This document shows positions 1 through 7,809 of a stretch of 64,000 bases of DNA, in pieces. Numbering within the stretch: position 1 is the first letter of the stretch; each line of letters starts with the position of its first letter. The position numbers and the translations under genes were made by a program. The notes beneath the pieces are model-generated. The model was not told where the DNA came from and made no database searches. It was given only the letters and a program-made list of their open reading frames with translations. Source of the stretch: G963665405 sp963665405 (GTDB lineage Bacteria > Chloroflexota > Dehalococcoidia > Lucifugimonadales > G963665405); assembly GCA_963665405.2 (NCBI GenBank), contig OY762261.2:434001-498000 (forward strand), given 5' to 3'.

Positions 1-993
1 GAAGATCTGGCCGTCCATAGTCAGCTGGATAGACTGCCCGGCTACGCTATGGAACGCCTTGCCCACGGTCGCGTACGCGGTCCCCTCTGGCGCGCTGGTC
101 GACGTGCTCCCATCAACGTGTACGAAAAACACCGGGGCGGGCACGTCCGTGAGCCTGAAGAAGCCGTTCTCGTCGGTGACCGCGTTCGCTGCAGGTAGCC
201 CGTCCACCCTGATGATCGCGCCCACAACGGGGATGTCGGAGCCGTCTTCGTTCCTGTTATAGGAGTCGAACACATAGCCAAAGACTTCGGTGCCCGTTAT
301 CGGAGTCAGGCCGAGGGTGTCGAAGTCGATGGTGCCAGTCCCTCCCGATACGCCATCGCCGTCTGCGTCGATCCCCAGGCCGCCGACATCGGTTACGAGG
401 TCGCCGTCGACGGTGACACGGATGCGTGCCGCGGCGGGCAGCGGCTCGTCGTAGAAGAGGGTGACTCGCTTGCCGTCGGAGGAGACGTGCGGCCGTGCTT
501 CGAGGTCCCGTCCCCCGAACCTGGCCGATATGCTGTTCGCATCTACAGTCGCAGGGTCTATGGGTGCGCTGAACTCGATGATCGTCTCCCGGGTGATGGC
601 GACGCCGCCCTCCCCGTGAGCGGGGCTGGTGCGGATAATGGATGAAGCAGGCCGCCCACACTCGTCAACGGTGGCAAGGCCGACAATAACCTGGAGGGTG
701 GTGATCACATCGGCGACGTCGACGTCGCCGTCTCGATTCAGGTCGCCGAGCCGAGACTGCACCTAGGTCGGAGTCAGGCTGCCTACAGAAATCTGGAGGG
801 CGGTGATCGCGTCGGCGACATCGACTTCACCGTCGCCCGTCAGGTCACCGCATACACCCAGTTGTGCCGCCCGGGGCTGCTCGTGGTTAGCGTAGACGTC
901 GGCTGACACTATGGCGAGCGCCCGCGCTAGCGACGCACCCACGACCGCGGCCACTCCCGATAGGCGAAACTGTTTTGTAGAAACTCGCTTCAT
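1..993 (-). pseudogene. Secreted dockerin/Ig-like protein, interrupted by TAG, 3' end off window
   Basis: The product starts with a Sec-type signal peptide (start chosen at MKRVSTKQF, 993; an upstream ATG at 1026 is possible). It continues into a calcium-binding dockerin-like segment, CGDLTGDGEVDVADAITALQ. A TAG at 763-765 then interrupts the frame. The same frame resumes at once with a second copy, LGDLNRDGDVDVADVITTLQ, so the stop falls between two dockerin half-repeats. After it come a bacterial Ig-like segment (about 515-620) and a carboxypeptidase-regulatory-like segment (about 90-250), and the frame stays open to the window edge. Dockerin-type repeats bind calcium and usually mediate protein-protein docking outside the cell. 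The gene is either inactivated by a nonsense mutation, read through, or affected by a base error. The partner is unknown. Confidence 0.6.
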
Positions 994-1026
994 TCCCGCA
1001 ACTGTCCCAACGAGGCACCGGCCCAC

Positions 1027-1348
1027 TACGGAATCGGGCGCGGCCCTTCGCTGAGGTCAAGAGAGCGTTGTAGTTTAAGTGGGAAGCCCGGAGCCTGTCA
1101 ACGTCGCCAGCGTTTGCGACGAGTCAAGGGCAGCCAAGGGGAATCCGAAGTGAAAATCCGGTGAACAACTGATGAATGCGAATGAACGGACCTCGCCTCA
1201 TCGACATCGGAAACGAGGCCAGGCTCTCTCGGCTTGAGCTGACGCAAAAGGAGGAGACGCGGGCCCTCCGATTCGCCGGACGAATTCTGGGAGGGCGTGG
1301 ATGACCCGGCCGTCGGGGAACGGCAACAGTCGATGTAGGAAGGGGACC
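1027..1348. other. Intergenic gap, nothing recognised
   Basis: There is no convincing gene, RNA or repeat between the dockerin-type gene and the signal peptidase gene. Short open frames here are antisense or out-of-frame readings without family character. Confidence 0.5.
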
Positions 1349-1885
1349 CTACCCCACCTGCCCCCATGCGCCCGGGGGCCAGTAGCGGAACCAGGCCCGG
1401 CCCCGGATCGACATCCGGCCAACAGGGCCGAACTCCCGGCTGTCGGTGCTCCGCGACCGGTTGTCGCCCATGACGAAGTACTCGTCGTCGCCGAGCCTCC
1501 AGGATTTCTCCTCCAGTCCCAGGGTCTCGGGTCCATCGCCCAGATACGGCTCTGCGTGCTGCTCGCCATCGACAAAGAGCATCCCGTCCCTGAGGCGCAC
1601 GTCCTCGCCCGGCAGACCGACCACACGCTTGAGGAGCGCCTTACGGGAGTCGCGAGGGTCCCGCACGATCACGACATCTCCCCTGGACGGTCCGCTCCCG
1701 GACAGCGCCCGGCGGCTGACCAGGAGCATCTGACCGCTCTTGAAGCCGGGGCCCATACTGTCTCCGCGAACCGCATAGTGGATGCTAGTCAGGACCTGCG
1801 CTAGCAACCGGCGCACCCGGGCCGCCCCGGTCACCCTTTCCTGCTGACGCCTCAGTGAGGCGGATTGGTGGCCCATGCCTGCCAT
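1349..1885 (-). CDS. S26 signal peptidase (LepB-like; candidate NiSOD maturation protease)
   Basis: This 178-residue protein has the serine-lysine dyad of family S26 peptidases: box B GDSMGPGFKSGQMLLVSR with Ser43, box D LLKRVVGLPGEDVRL with Lys86, and box E VMGDNRSRSTDSREFGPVG. Such enzymes cut leader peptides after small residues, classically A-X-A. The N-terminus is short and only weakly hydrophobic (about residues 24-40), so a normal membrane anchor is not obvious. The nickel superoxide dismutase gene 2.8 kb away has a leader ending A-Y-A directly before its metal-binding His. Dedicated NiSOD proteases (SodX) belong to this family, so either SodX or a housekeeping LepB is possible. The start is uncertain; ATG at 1876 is an alternative. 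Confidence 0.85.
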   Translation of the reverse strand: MAGMGHQSASLRRQQERVTGAARVRRLLAQVLTSIHYAVRGDSMGPGFKSGQMLLVSRRALSGSGPSRGDVVIVRDPRDSRKALLKRVVGLPGEDVRLRDGMLFVDGEQHAEPYLGDGPETLGLEEKSWRLGDDEYFVMGDNRSRSTDSREFGPVGRMSIRGRAWFRYWPPGAWGQVG

Positions 1886-1888
1886 TTT

Positions 1889-2713
1889 CTATGGGGCTTC
1901 CTGCTTCCAGGCTACCGCCTCGCAGAAGGTGAGGCAATAAAAGGCGTCCTGGTGAGCGCCCCAGTCCACGAGAGCCCTATTCATGCTCTCGAGCCTCTTG
2001 CGGGTCGCCAGGCCTCGCTCCACGACCCTGTCAGCGAACTCCGGCTCCAGGAGCAAAGGCGCGATCATCTGGCCCAACACCTCTGTGCCATCCTCGGCGT
2101 TCTTTGTAATCAGAGAGGCCGTCATGCGAGACCTTCGGAATCCGGCCTTTCGAAGCAGCTCCTTGTACTGGCGCGGGAGAAATGGATTGCCTCCGTTGAG
2201 CTGCCAGTCCCCGTGGAAGAGGTCAAAGGTTTCTCTTGTCAGGGGACTTGATGGATGGATGACGAAGCTCCCCCAGTCTTCCTCCCGGAGTCCTATTATC
2301 CCGCCCGGCTTCAGCACCCTATGCATCTCCTTGAGGGCCGCCACGGGGTCTGAGAGATGCTGAAGGACGGTATGGGCAAAGGCGGCGTCAAAGAGGTCGC
2401 CTTCAAACGGCAGGTCGTAGATGCTTGCCGCCTGGAATCTGACGTTTTCAACCCGCCGTCGCTCAGCAAGGGCCCGGGCGCACTCGACCTGAGCCGGGTC
2501 GATGTCGATGCCCTCGACTCGCCCGGGAGCGACGATGTCAGCGAAGCCCACTGTGGTGCTTCCTGGTCCGCTGCCGCAGTCCAGGAGATTCATTCTGGGA
2601 CTGAGGTGCTCTATGAAGAAGGCGGCGTAAGTCTGTGGCGTCCTGAGGGCCAGGTGGTCCGAACTGGCGCCGTACCCGTGGCTGTATTGCTGTTTGGACA
2701 GAGATCGGTCCAC
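1889..2713 (-). CDS. Class I SAM-dependent methyltransferase
   Basis: This 274-residue Rossmann-fold methyltransferase has motif I LDCGSGPGSTTVGF (about residues 44-57), an acidic residue closing strand beta-2 (VEGIDIDPAQVECAR), an FDAAFAHTVLQHLSD motif and VLKPGGIIGLREEDWG. It resembles UbiE/Methyltransf_11-type enzymes that methylate small molecules, but the substrate cannot be read from the sequence. It ends 4 bp upstream of the signal peptidase start on the same strand, so the two are probably co-transcribed. Confidence 0.85.
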   Translation of the reverse strand: MDRSLSKQQYSHGYGASSDHLALRTPQTYAAFFIEHLSPRMNLLDCGSGPGSTTVGFADIVAPGRVEGIDIDPAQVECARALAERRRVENVRFQAASIYDLPFEGDLFDAAFAHTVLQHLSDPVAALKEMHRVLKPGGIIGLREEDWGSFVIHPSSPLTRETFDLFHGDWQLNGGNPFLPRQYKELLRKAGFRRSRMTASLITKNAEDGTEVLGQMIAPLLLEPEFADRVVERGLATRKRLESMNRALVDWGAHQDAFYCLTFCEAVAWKQEAP

Positions 2714-2842
2714 GTCAGCCTCTGCATGTCAGTCTCGAAGAGTGGCGCCATAGTACCATGCGGCGGGTGGAACCAAAGAGAGCCGAGGAATGGCGATCAA
2801 CGTACGGGCAAGGCGATTATTATGGCCACAACGCAGCCCCGG

Positions 2843-3325
2843 TCAACGGTACTTCCGATAGCCCTCTTCGTATCGAAGCGACACGTCACGCTGAGCGTCG
2901 CGTTGCTCCTGCGTCCATAGAGTCCGCACGTACTCAATGACGTCTGAGACGGCCTGCTCATCGAGCTTGTCGCCGTATGCCGGCATGCTTCTGCTGAGCC
3001 CGAGTTTTCCGTTCGCGATCCACTATCGAATCTGTCTGTCCGGGTGCTCCCAGGCATGCCATGGACTAGCGAGGCCTGGCGCGACACCTGGGTCGCCGCT
3101 GCCGGCTGGTCCGTGACAGACGGCACATGTGGAATCAAACGTCTCTCTTCCAACAGCGGCCTCTCCGTGCGGAAACGGCAGCTCCGCGGTAACGGTTGCC
3201 GTCGGTATCGCGGACACGGTAGCGGCCGACGAGTCGGGTTGCCCGCTCTCGCCGCGGGCGGCCGCTGCGACACTTCCGATCACCAGAATCCCAAGGGTGC
3301 CGAGCTTTATGAGGATCGCGGCCAC
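2843..3325 (-). pseudogene. Secreted cytochrome c, interrupted by in-frame TAG
   Basis: The reading frame encodes a signal peptide, a Thr/Ala-rich linker and the haem c motif CAVCHG, and stops at TAG 3023-3025. In the same frame the sequence continues with WIANGKLGLSRSMPAYGDKL and then QAVSDVIEYVRTLW, ending at a TGA at 2843-2845. This second part has the Met axial-ligand region (MPAYG) and C-terminal helix (VIEYVRTL) expected of a class I cytochrome c, so the TAG splits a single domain. Without readthrough the product would lack its sixth haem ligand. It starts 6 bp after the cation efflux gene and is probably in its operon. Confidence 0.7.
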
Positions 3326-3331
3326 GAGCTG

Positions 3332-4294
3332 CTAACCCGTCTCGTCCCCTCCGGTCTGGCCTCCCTCATGGACGACGTGATGAGCTTCATGGCACATATC
3401 CAGGGACTCCTCCAGCTGTATCGTCATGTGGGCAATCCCGAACTCCCCGCACGCGATGCTACGAAGGCTTCTGAGAAGGCGATCTCGGTCCCGCTGTAGA
3501 GGCGCGTCGGAGGTGACATGCGCGCTCAGTACCTCGTAGCCGGATGTAATCGACCAGGCGTGGATGTCGTGCACTCCGGTTACCCCCTCGACTTGCTCGA
3601 GACGCCCGCATAGCGTGCGCAAATCGAGACTCGCCGGCGTTCCTTCCATCAGCACGTGCACCACTTTCCTGATCAGCAGTCCGGACGTGAACAGGATGAG
3701 CAGTCCTATGATCACCCCGATGATGGGGTCTGCGACAGACCAGCCAAACACCAGGATCAGAATGCCGGCGCCGACGACTCCGATCGAGCCCAGAAGGTCG
3801 CCGATGACGTGCAGGAACGCCCCTTCGACGTTCAGGCTATGGCGAGCGGATGCCTTGAGGACCCGCGCGGCCGCTACGTTGATCACGAGCCCAACCGACC
3901 CAACGGCAAGCATCAGCACTCCCCCGACTTCAGGCGGATCCAAGAAGCGCCTGTAGGCTTCGAAGAATATCCAGCCCGCGATGAGCCAAAGGCTGAACGC
4001 GTTCAGGAGTGCAGCAAGTATTTCCGTCCGCTGGGAACCGAAAGTGCGGCTAACCGACGCCGGTCTTCCAGCCAGCCAGATCGCCACAAGGGCCAGCCCA
4101 ATGGCGGTGGCGTCCGCGACCATGTGACCTGCATCCGCCAGCAATGCCAGGCTGTTGGATATGAGTCCGCCGGCGACCTCGGCCAGCATATAGCTGCCGA
4201 TAAGCAGCAGCGCGATCCACAGACTCCTCCGGCTAGTGGCACGGAAGTCCTGCCATCGGTCATCGTCGGCACCAAGCCGGGGTCGTTGCGTCAA
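3332..4294 (-). CDS. czcD: Cation diffusion facilitator (CzcD/ZitB type)
   Basis: This 320-residue CDF exporter has about six membrane segments. The first metal-site helix reads LLADAGHMVAD (Asp54, His57, Asp61) and the second reads HSLNVEGAFLHVIGDLLGS (His-x3-Asp). A cytoplasmic domain follows with the characteristic VHDIHAW stretch. The C-terminus (HEAHHVVHEGG) is His-rich, which is common in zinc, cobalt and cadmium transporters. These proteins use proton antiport to expel divalent metals. A remnant ArsR-type regulator lies 48 bp upstream on the same strand, matching the usual regulator-exporter pairing. Confidence 0.93.
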   Translation of the reverse strand: MTQRPRLGADDDRWQDFRATSRRSLWIALLLIGSYMLAEVAGGLISNSLALLADAGHMVADATAIGLALVAIWLAGRPASVSRTFGSQRTEILAALLNAFSLWLIAGWIFFEAYRRFLDPPEVGGVLMLAVGSVGLVINVAAARVLKASARHSLNVEGAFLHVIGDLLGSIGVVGAGILILVFGWSVADPIIGVIIGLLILFTSGLLIRKVVHVLMEGTPASLDLRTLCGRLEQVEGVTGVHDIHAWSITSGYEVLSAHVTSDAPLQRDRDRLLRSLRSIACGEFGIAHMTIQLEESLDMCHEAHHVVHEGGQTGGDETG

Positions 4295-4342
4295 AATTCA
4301 GACCATCGGCCGACCGGACATTCGATGGCTGGAGCTGACCGG

Positions 4343-4438
4343 CTAACCACCGCGGATGTGCTCCAGCTCAAGTTTAAGCAGAGACTGCACATGTTGGTCC
4401 GCGAGGGAGTAGTACACCATGCGGCCGTTCTTTCTCAT
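4343..4438 (-). pseudogene. C-terminal remnant of ArsR/SmtB-family metalloregulator
   Basis: This 31-codon frame reads KNGRMVYYSLADQHVQSLLK and then LELEHIRGG. It matches the end of the winged helix (G-R-x-V-Y-Y-x-L) and the alpha-5 helix of SmtB/CzrA-type repressors, including the Asp-x-His and distal His of the alpha-5 zinc site. A TGA lies two codons upstream in frame. Beyond it, weak same-frame similarity (SLRKCSRFRGPRG) recalls the preceding helices, but the DNA-binding N-terminus is not recognisable. The position just upstream of the CDF exporter supports a decayed regulator. A functional mini-protein seems unlikely. Confidence 0.5.
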
Positions 4439-4728
4439 CGCTCATCCCCTTGGTCCTCTGAAACGCGAGCATTTTCGCAGTGAACGAGACTCATTCCTAT
4501 GCGTAAGCGCTCCTCGAAGAGGCATTCCGGTCGCGCGAAGGGGACATACTACCACATTCGTCGCGGAAACGCGGTGGGCCTGCCGGAGTTGATCCTGAGC
4601 CACGCGAGGACAAGCTCGCGGCACTGGCTTCGCCACCTGCGGACCCAGCGGCCTCGGGCTTGCGTTGGTACCGCTTTTTCGCTAACCTTCATGGCGACCC
4701 AAAATCTACAAAAAGGATGGTCTTTGCC

Positions 4729-5196
4729 ATGAAGCTCCTCTCTGCTCTCGGCCGGTGGTCGCCGGTACGCGCCGCATACGCCCACTGCGACATCCCATGC
4801 GGGATCTACGACCCCATCGCCGCGAAGATAGCAGCCCAGACGGTGCTCAAGATGGTCATGCGCATACAGGCGATGCCGGATTCGGGCGCCGACGCCGCGG
4901 CCGCGAACACCTTCTCCAGATACGTGACCGTGAAGGAGCAGCACGCCGAGATCGCAAAGAACGAGATCGACATCCTCTGGCACGACTATTTCAAGCCGGA
5001 GCACCTTGAGAAGCATCCTGATCTCCACACCAGGGTGTGGGAGGCCACCAAGCTGGCGTCCAAGAACAAGCAGTCCGTCGACCTCGACGCCGCAAAGCAG
5101 CTCGTGGACTCGGTCGACAAGATAGCCGAGATCTTCTGGGCCACGAAGGGCGTCGCCTACAGCGACCCGGTCGCGGACGTGCGCTTCGGGAGTTAG
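4729..5196 (+). CDS. sodN: Nickel superoxide dismutase precursor
   Basis: The mature N-terminus is the nickel hook HCDIPCGIYDP. It holds His1, Cys2 and Cys6, which with the backbone amide ligate Ni, and Tyr9 of the active site. Residues 1-18 (MKLLSALGRWSPVRAAYA) form the leader that must be removed to free the His1 amine. The cut site A-Y-A/H suits an S26 protease. The rest is a four-helix-bundle protein with VKEQHAEIAKNEIDILWHDYF typical of the family. The start at 4729 follows an AAAAGGA at 4711-4717; ATG 4717 and 4660 are in-frame alternatives. The enzyme dismutates superoxide and forms hexamers in characterised cases. No sodX lies immediately downstream, but an S26 peptidase is nearby at 1349-1885. 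Confidence 0.95.
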   Translation: MKLLSALGRWSPVRAAYAHCDIPCGIYDPIAAKIAAQTVLKMVMRIQAMPDSGADAAAANTFSRYVTVKEQHAEIAKNEIDILWHDYFKPEHLEKHPDLHTRVWEATKLASKNKQSVDLDAAKQLVDSVDKIAEIFWATKGVAYSDPVADVRFGS

Positions 5197-5300
5197 CTCC
5201 AGTCATCCCGTCTGGCAGGCGGCGCAGGCGCCAGGGCCTTTTCAAAGTCCGATCGCTGGCCATTCAGCGGTCGTTCAACACCTCCGACTTCCCTAAGCGT

Positions 5301-5475
5301 GGGGGCGCATAGGGGCCCCGGCCTGGGGGGCAGCGCCCCCTTTGCCGGGTTTGGGGTGCCCCCGAATCTCTGCGGCGTGGCTCCTCGCAGGCCACCCCCC
5401 CGGTCTTCCTAGCTGCCGGTCTTACCGGCCGGGTGGGCGGGGACGAGATCACCCAGGGAGAGCACCCCAACGGGG
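5301..5475 (-). repeat. Family A intergenic palindromic repeat (copy A1)
   Basis: On the minus strand this shows the family A pattern: GGGGTGCTCTCC, a pyrimidine-rich CCGCCCACCCG block, GGGGGCACCCCAAACCC, then a hairpin of the form GGGGGC-GCT-GCCCCC. Here the two halves are separated by about 50 bp of unrelated sequence. Confidence 0.6.
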
Positions 5476-5516
5476 GAGTCAAGGGAGAACGAAAAGACCC
5501 TAGTACAGGCGCGCTC

Positions 5517-5545
5517 TTGACCCCATAGAACGTGCGTGCTACAGT
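5517..5545 (+). promoter_or_regulatory. Putative sigma70-type promoter leading straight into a hairpin
   Basis: TTGACC (5517-5522) and TACAGT (5540-5545) are 17 bp apart, matching the promoter pattern seen elsewhere in the window. Predicted initiation near 5552 lies directly before the hairpin at 5555-5578. Confidence 0.45.
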
Positions 5546-5554
5546 AGATACGAC

Positions 5555-5589
5555 GGGACCGGCCGAGCGGTCGGTCCCTTTCCTTTTTC
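5555..5589 (+). terminator. Rho-independent terminator-like hairpin
   Basis: GGGACCG (5555-5561) pairs with CGGTCCC (5572-5578) around a 10-nt loop, and a TTTCCTTTTT tract follows. No gene ends close upstream; sodN stops about 360 bp earlier. Confidence 0.6.
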
Positions 5590-5633
5590 GAGGTGGGCTT
5601 TACACCCTTACCGATGGAACAGAATGAGACACT

Positions 5634-5797
5634 TTGAGACACTTTTCATGGCAAACCCACGCCTCTCGGTGCCGTCTGGACGTCTATACCCACGTCGGCT
5701 CCCAAGCGGCAGTGTCCCGTATCGACCCAAGAGTGACCCAATCGCGTCCCAGAATTCCCCAAACAGAGCCAAATATGTCCCAACCCTGTCCCACCAG
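5634..5797 (+). pseudogene. Probable tyrosine recombinase C-terminal remnant
   Basis: One frame contains LDVYTHVGSQAAVSRIDPR, which resembles the end of phage-type integrases where the catalytic Tyr sits in a VYTHV context. The adjacent frame contains HGKPTP/MANPRLSV, which could derive from the preceding GHA-x-P segment, so a frameshift appears to separate them. Nothing else of an integrase is visible upstream. A tract of repeated GTCCC/GACCC steps spaced 10-12 bp apart follows at 5708-5795. This is a short, decayed trace of an integrated element, and the evidence rests on about 15 residues. Confidence 0.3.
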
Positions 5798-5875
5798 CGG
5801 CCTTTCGGGGTCTCCGAGGGGGCCCTGGCCCCGTTTGCAGGGGTTTGGGGGTGTCCCCCAACAACGGAACACCAC
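5798..5875 (-). repeat. Family A intergenic palindromic repeat (copy A2)
   Basis: On the minus strand it reads TTGGGGGACACCCCCAAACC followed by a GGGGCCAGGGCCCC hairpin and GGAGACCCC. It lies just downstream of the MFS gene end, followed by a second dyad (GGGCGAT/ATCGCCC, about 5880-5925). Confidence 0.55.
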
Positions 5876-5932
5876 TAGGGCGGGCGATGGGCAAGCCGCC
5901 GCAAGGCCGGGCAAAGCCTATCGCCCCCTTCA

Positions 5933-7423
5933 TTAGCCGAGCGGGGGGTCGGCGGGGCCCTCCGCGGACCGTCGTTCGCTCGTTCTGCTGGCCAGTGCCA
6001 GCACGAGTGCGACGGCAGACAGTACCACCCCGGCGAGCAGCGCGTCGCTGAACGCTCTCGCTATCGCCTCCGGAATTTCAGACCCCCCATCGAGGGCAGA
6101 GGTCGAAAGCTCGGCCCTGTAAACGCGCTCCCTGATGGTGAATATGGCTCCCGCCAGCGCGACCCCGACGGCGAACGAGAGTTGACGGCCGGTGGCTATC
6201 GATGCCGACGCCGTGCCAAGCCTCTCGGATGGCACCGAGCCCAGGATGGCGTTGGAGTTGGGGGGCTCAAACAGTGCCGAGCCCAATCCTGCGAGGAGGA
6301 GGCTCCCCAGGACGACCCACTCCGAGCCGCCGGTCCCCAGACGGCTTAGCCAGAACAGCCCCCCTCCCATCAGGAGCACGCCGAGGGAGGACAGTGGCCA
6401 AAATCCCACACGGTCCGACAGGCTGCCGCTTGCGGGCGCCACGACGGTCCGCATCAGGGTGAATCCGGCCAGAAAGACCCCGGTCCTGGTGGCGGAGAAG
6501 CCCATCGCGCCGATGAAGAAGAACGGCGCGAGCAGCAGGATGGGCCCCTGAGCGATGTAATGGGTGATCAGCACTCCGAGGTTGAAGGTATAGAGGCGTC
6601 TCTTGAACAGCGCGAAGTCGAGTATCGGCCTTACCGACCTTCGCTGAGACCAGACCAGAACGGGCAGGAAGACAGCCGCGAGGCCGGCCATGGTCAGGGC
6701 GACCGGCGATCCAAACCCGACGGCGCTTCCTCTGTTGATCACGAGCAGGATCGAGGCCATCGTTCCGAAGAGCGCGACCGCCCCGACGTAGTCGAGCCGG
6801 TGTGAGCCGCCTTGGACGGCGTCCCTCGGCAGCAGCCAGAGGGCGAGGCCGGCGCATAGCAGTGGCAGCGGAACCCGAACATAGAACAGCGCCCGCCAGT
6901 CCAGCGCGTCCAGCAGGAGGCCTCCGGCCAGAGGACCCGTCGTCAGGCCGAGGCCGACCGCGGCGCCCAGCACTCCCATGGCCCTGCCCCGCTCTCCGCG
7001 TGGAAAGACGTCTCCGACGAGTGCGGTCAGGTTCGCCAGGACCAGAGCAGTCCCAACACCCTGGAGCACTCTAGAGGCGATGACCTGCCAGACCGTCTGC
7101 GAGACCGAAGCCAGTATCAGCCCAATGGCGACGATGACGAACCCGGTGGCGAAGGCCCTGCGACGGCCGGCGACGTCCCCGATCCAGCCCACCGTCATCA
7201 TCAGGCCGATGGCGGTTGTCCAGAAGGCGACGGAGACCCACAGAATAGTGGACGGGTCGGTGTTGAACGCCTCAGTCAGGGCCGGGTAGGAGATGGGGAC
7301 GATGCCGCTGTCGAACGTCGTGTTGAATACGCCGAACGAGGCGACGCTAAGGACCAGCCACCGGTTCACTCCGCGGGACGGCCCGGCCCGGGGCCGCGGC
7401 GATGGGGTGTCGCCGGCGCTCAT
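5933..7423 (-). CDS. MFS drug exporter, DHA2 (14-helix) type
   Basis: This 496-residue major facilitator has the signature G-D-V-A-G-R-R-R between helices 2 and 3 (WIGDVAGRRRAFATG) and motif C-like glycines in helix 5 (GAAVGLGLTTGPLAGGLLLD). Its length and hydrophobic pattern fit 14 membrane segments. DHA2 members such as EmrB and QacA exchange protons for hydrophobic drugs. The gene stands alone, without an adjacent membrane fusion protein or TetR regulator, so the substrate is unknown. The start is the ATG giving MSAGDTPSPRPRAG, a disordered N-terminus before the first helix. Confidence 0.88.
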   Translation of the reverse strand: MSAGDTPSPRPRAGPSRGVNRWLVLSVASFGVFNTTFDSGIVPISYPALTEAFNTDPSTILWVSVAFWTTAIGLMMTVGWIGDVAGRRRAFATGFVIVAIGLILASVSQTVWQVIASRVLQGVGTALVLANLTALVGDVFPRGERGRAMGVLGAAVGLGLTTGPLAGGLLLDALDWRALFYVRVPLPLLCAGLALWLLPRDAVQGGSHRLDYVGAVALFGTMASILLVINRGSAVGFGSPVALTMAGLAAVFLPVLVWSQRRSVRPILDFALFKRRLYTFNLGVLITHYIAQGPILLLAPFFFIGAMGFSATRTGVFLAGFTLMRTVVAPASGSLSDRVGFWPLSSLGVLLMGGGLFWLSRLGTGGSEWVVLGSLLLAGLGSALFEPPNSNAILGSVPSERLGTASASIATGRQLSFAVGVALAGAIFTIRERVYRAELSTSALDGGSEIPEAIARAFSDALLAGVVLSAVALVLALASRTSERRSAEGPADPPLG

Positions 7424-7445
7424 CTAGTCGTCGTGCGCGGCCGGG

Positions 7446-7778
7446 TCAACTCTCCTTGTAGTCCTCTCGCGGCGGGCTGAAGATGTCGAGCACCAGGGAC
7501 GGCTCGTCGGACCCTACGGCCTTGTGCTCGACGCCGCCGGGTATGACGTAGGCTTCTCCGACCCCTATGACCCGGGTCTCGCCGCCGATGGTCATCTCGA
7601 TCTGCCCCTCCAGGACGATCCCCGCCTGCTCGTGGGGATGGGAGTGAAGAGGAACGACCGCCTTCGGGGCCAGGTCTACCCAGTTCAACATTACCTTGTC
7701 GCCCCAGACGGCCCGCATGCCGACACCGGGCACCGGCTCTCTTCGGGCCACCTGGGCCAGCTCGTAGAAGTAGGGCAT
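7446..7778 (-). CDS. Cupin-domain protein
   Basis: A single cupin barrel of about 110 residues. Motif 1 reads PLHSHPHEQAGIVLEGQIEM, with two His and a Glu that normally hold a divalent metal. Motif 2 reads VIPGGVEHKAVG with the third His. The start at 7778 (MPYFYELAQV) is set by AGGAGGAAA seven bases upstream; the longer frame from 7838 lacks such a site. Many stand-alone cupins of this size are isomerases, dioxygenases or sensors. The catalytic role here is unknown. It is the first of three small cupins in 2.1 kb. Confidence 0.85.
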   Translation of the reverse strand: MPYFYELAQVARREPVPGVGMRAVWGDKVMLNWVDLAPKAVVPLHSHPHEQAGIVLEGQIEMTIGGETRVIGVGEAYVIPGGVEHKAVGSDEPSLVLDIFSPPREDYKES

Positions 7779-7809
7779 TGCGAGTTTCCTCCTGTGTTGG
7801 TTTGGGCGG

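Noticed and set aside
763..3025. Genome-wide recoding of TAG
   Set aside because: Two genes have internal TAG, but many intact genes here (tuf, rplL, rpmG, lepB-like and others) end naturally at TAG with normal-length products. No suppressor tRNA or pyl gene was found in the window.
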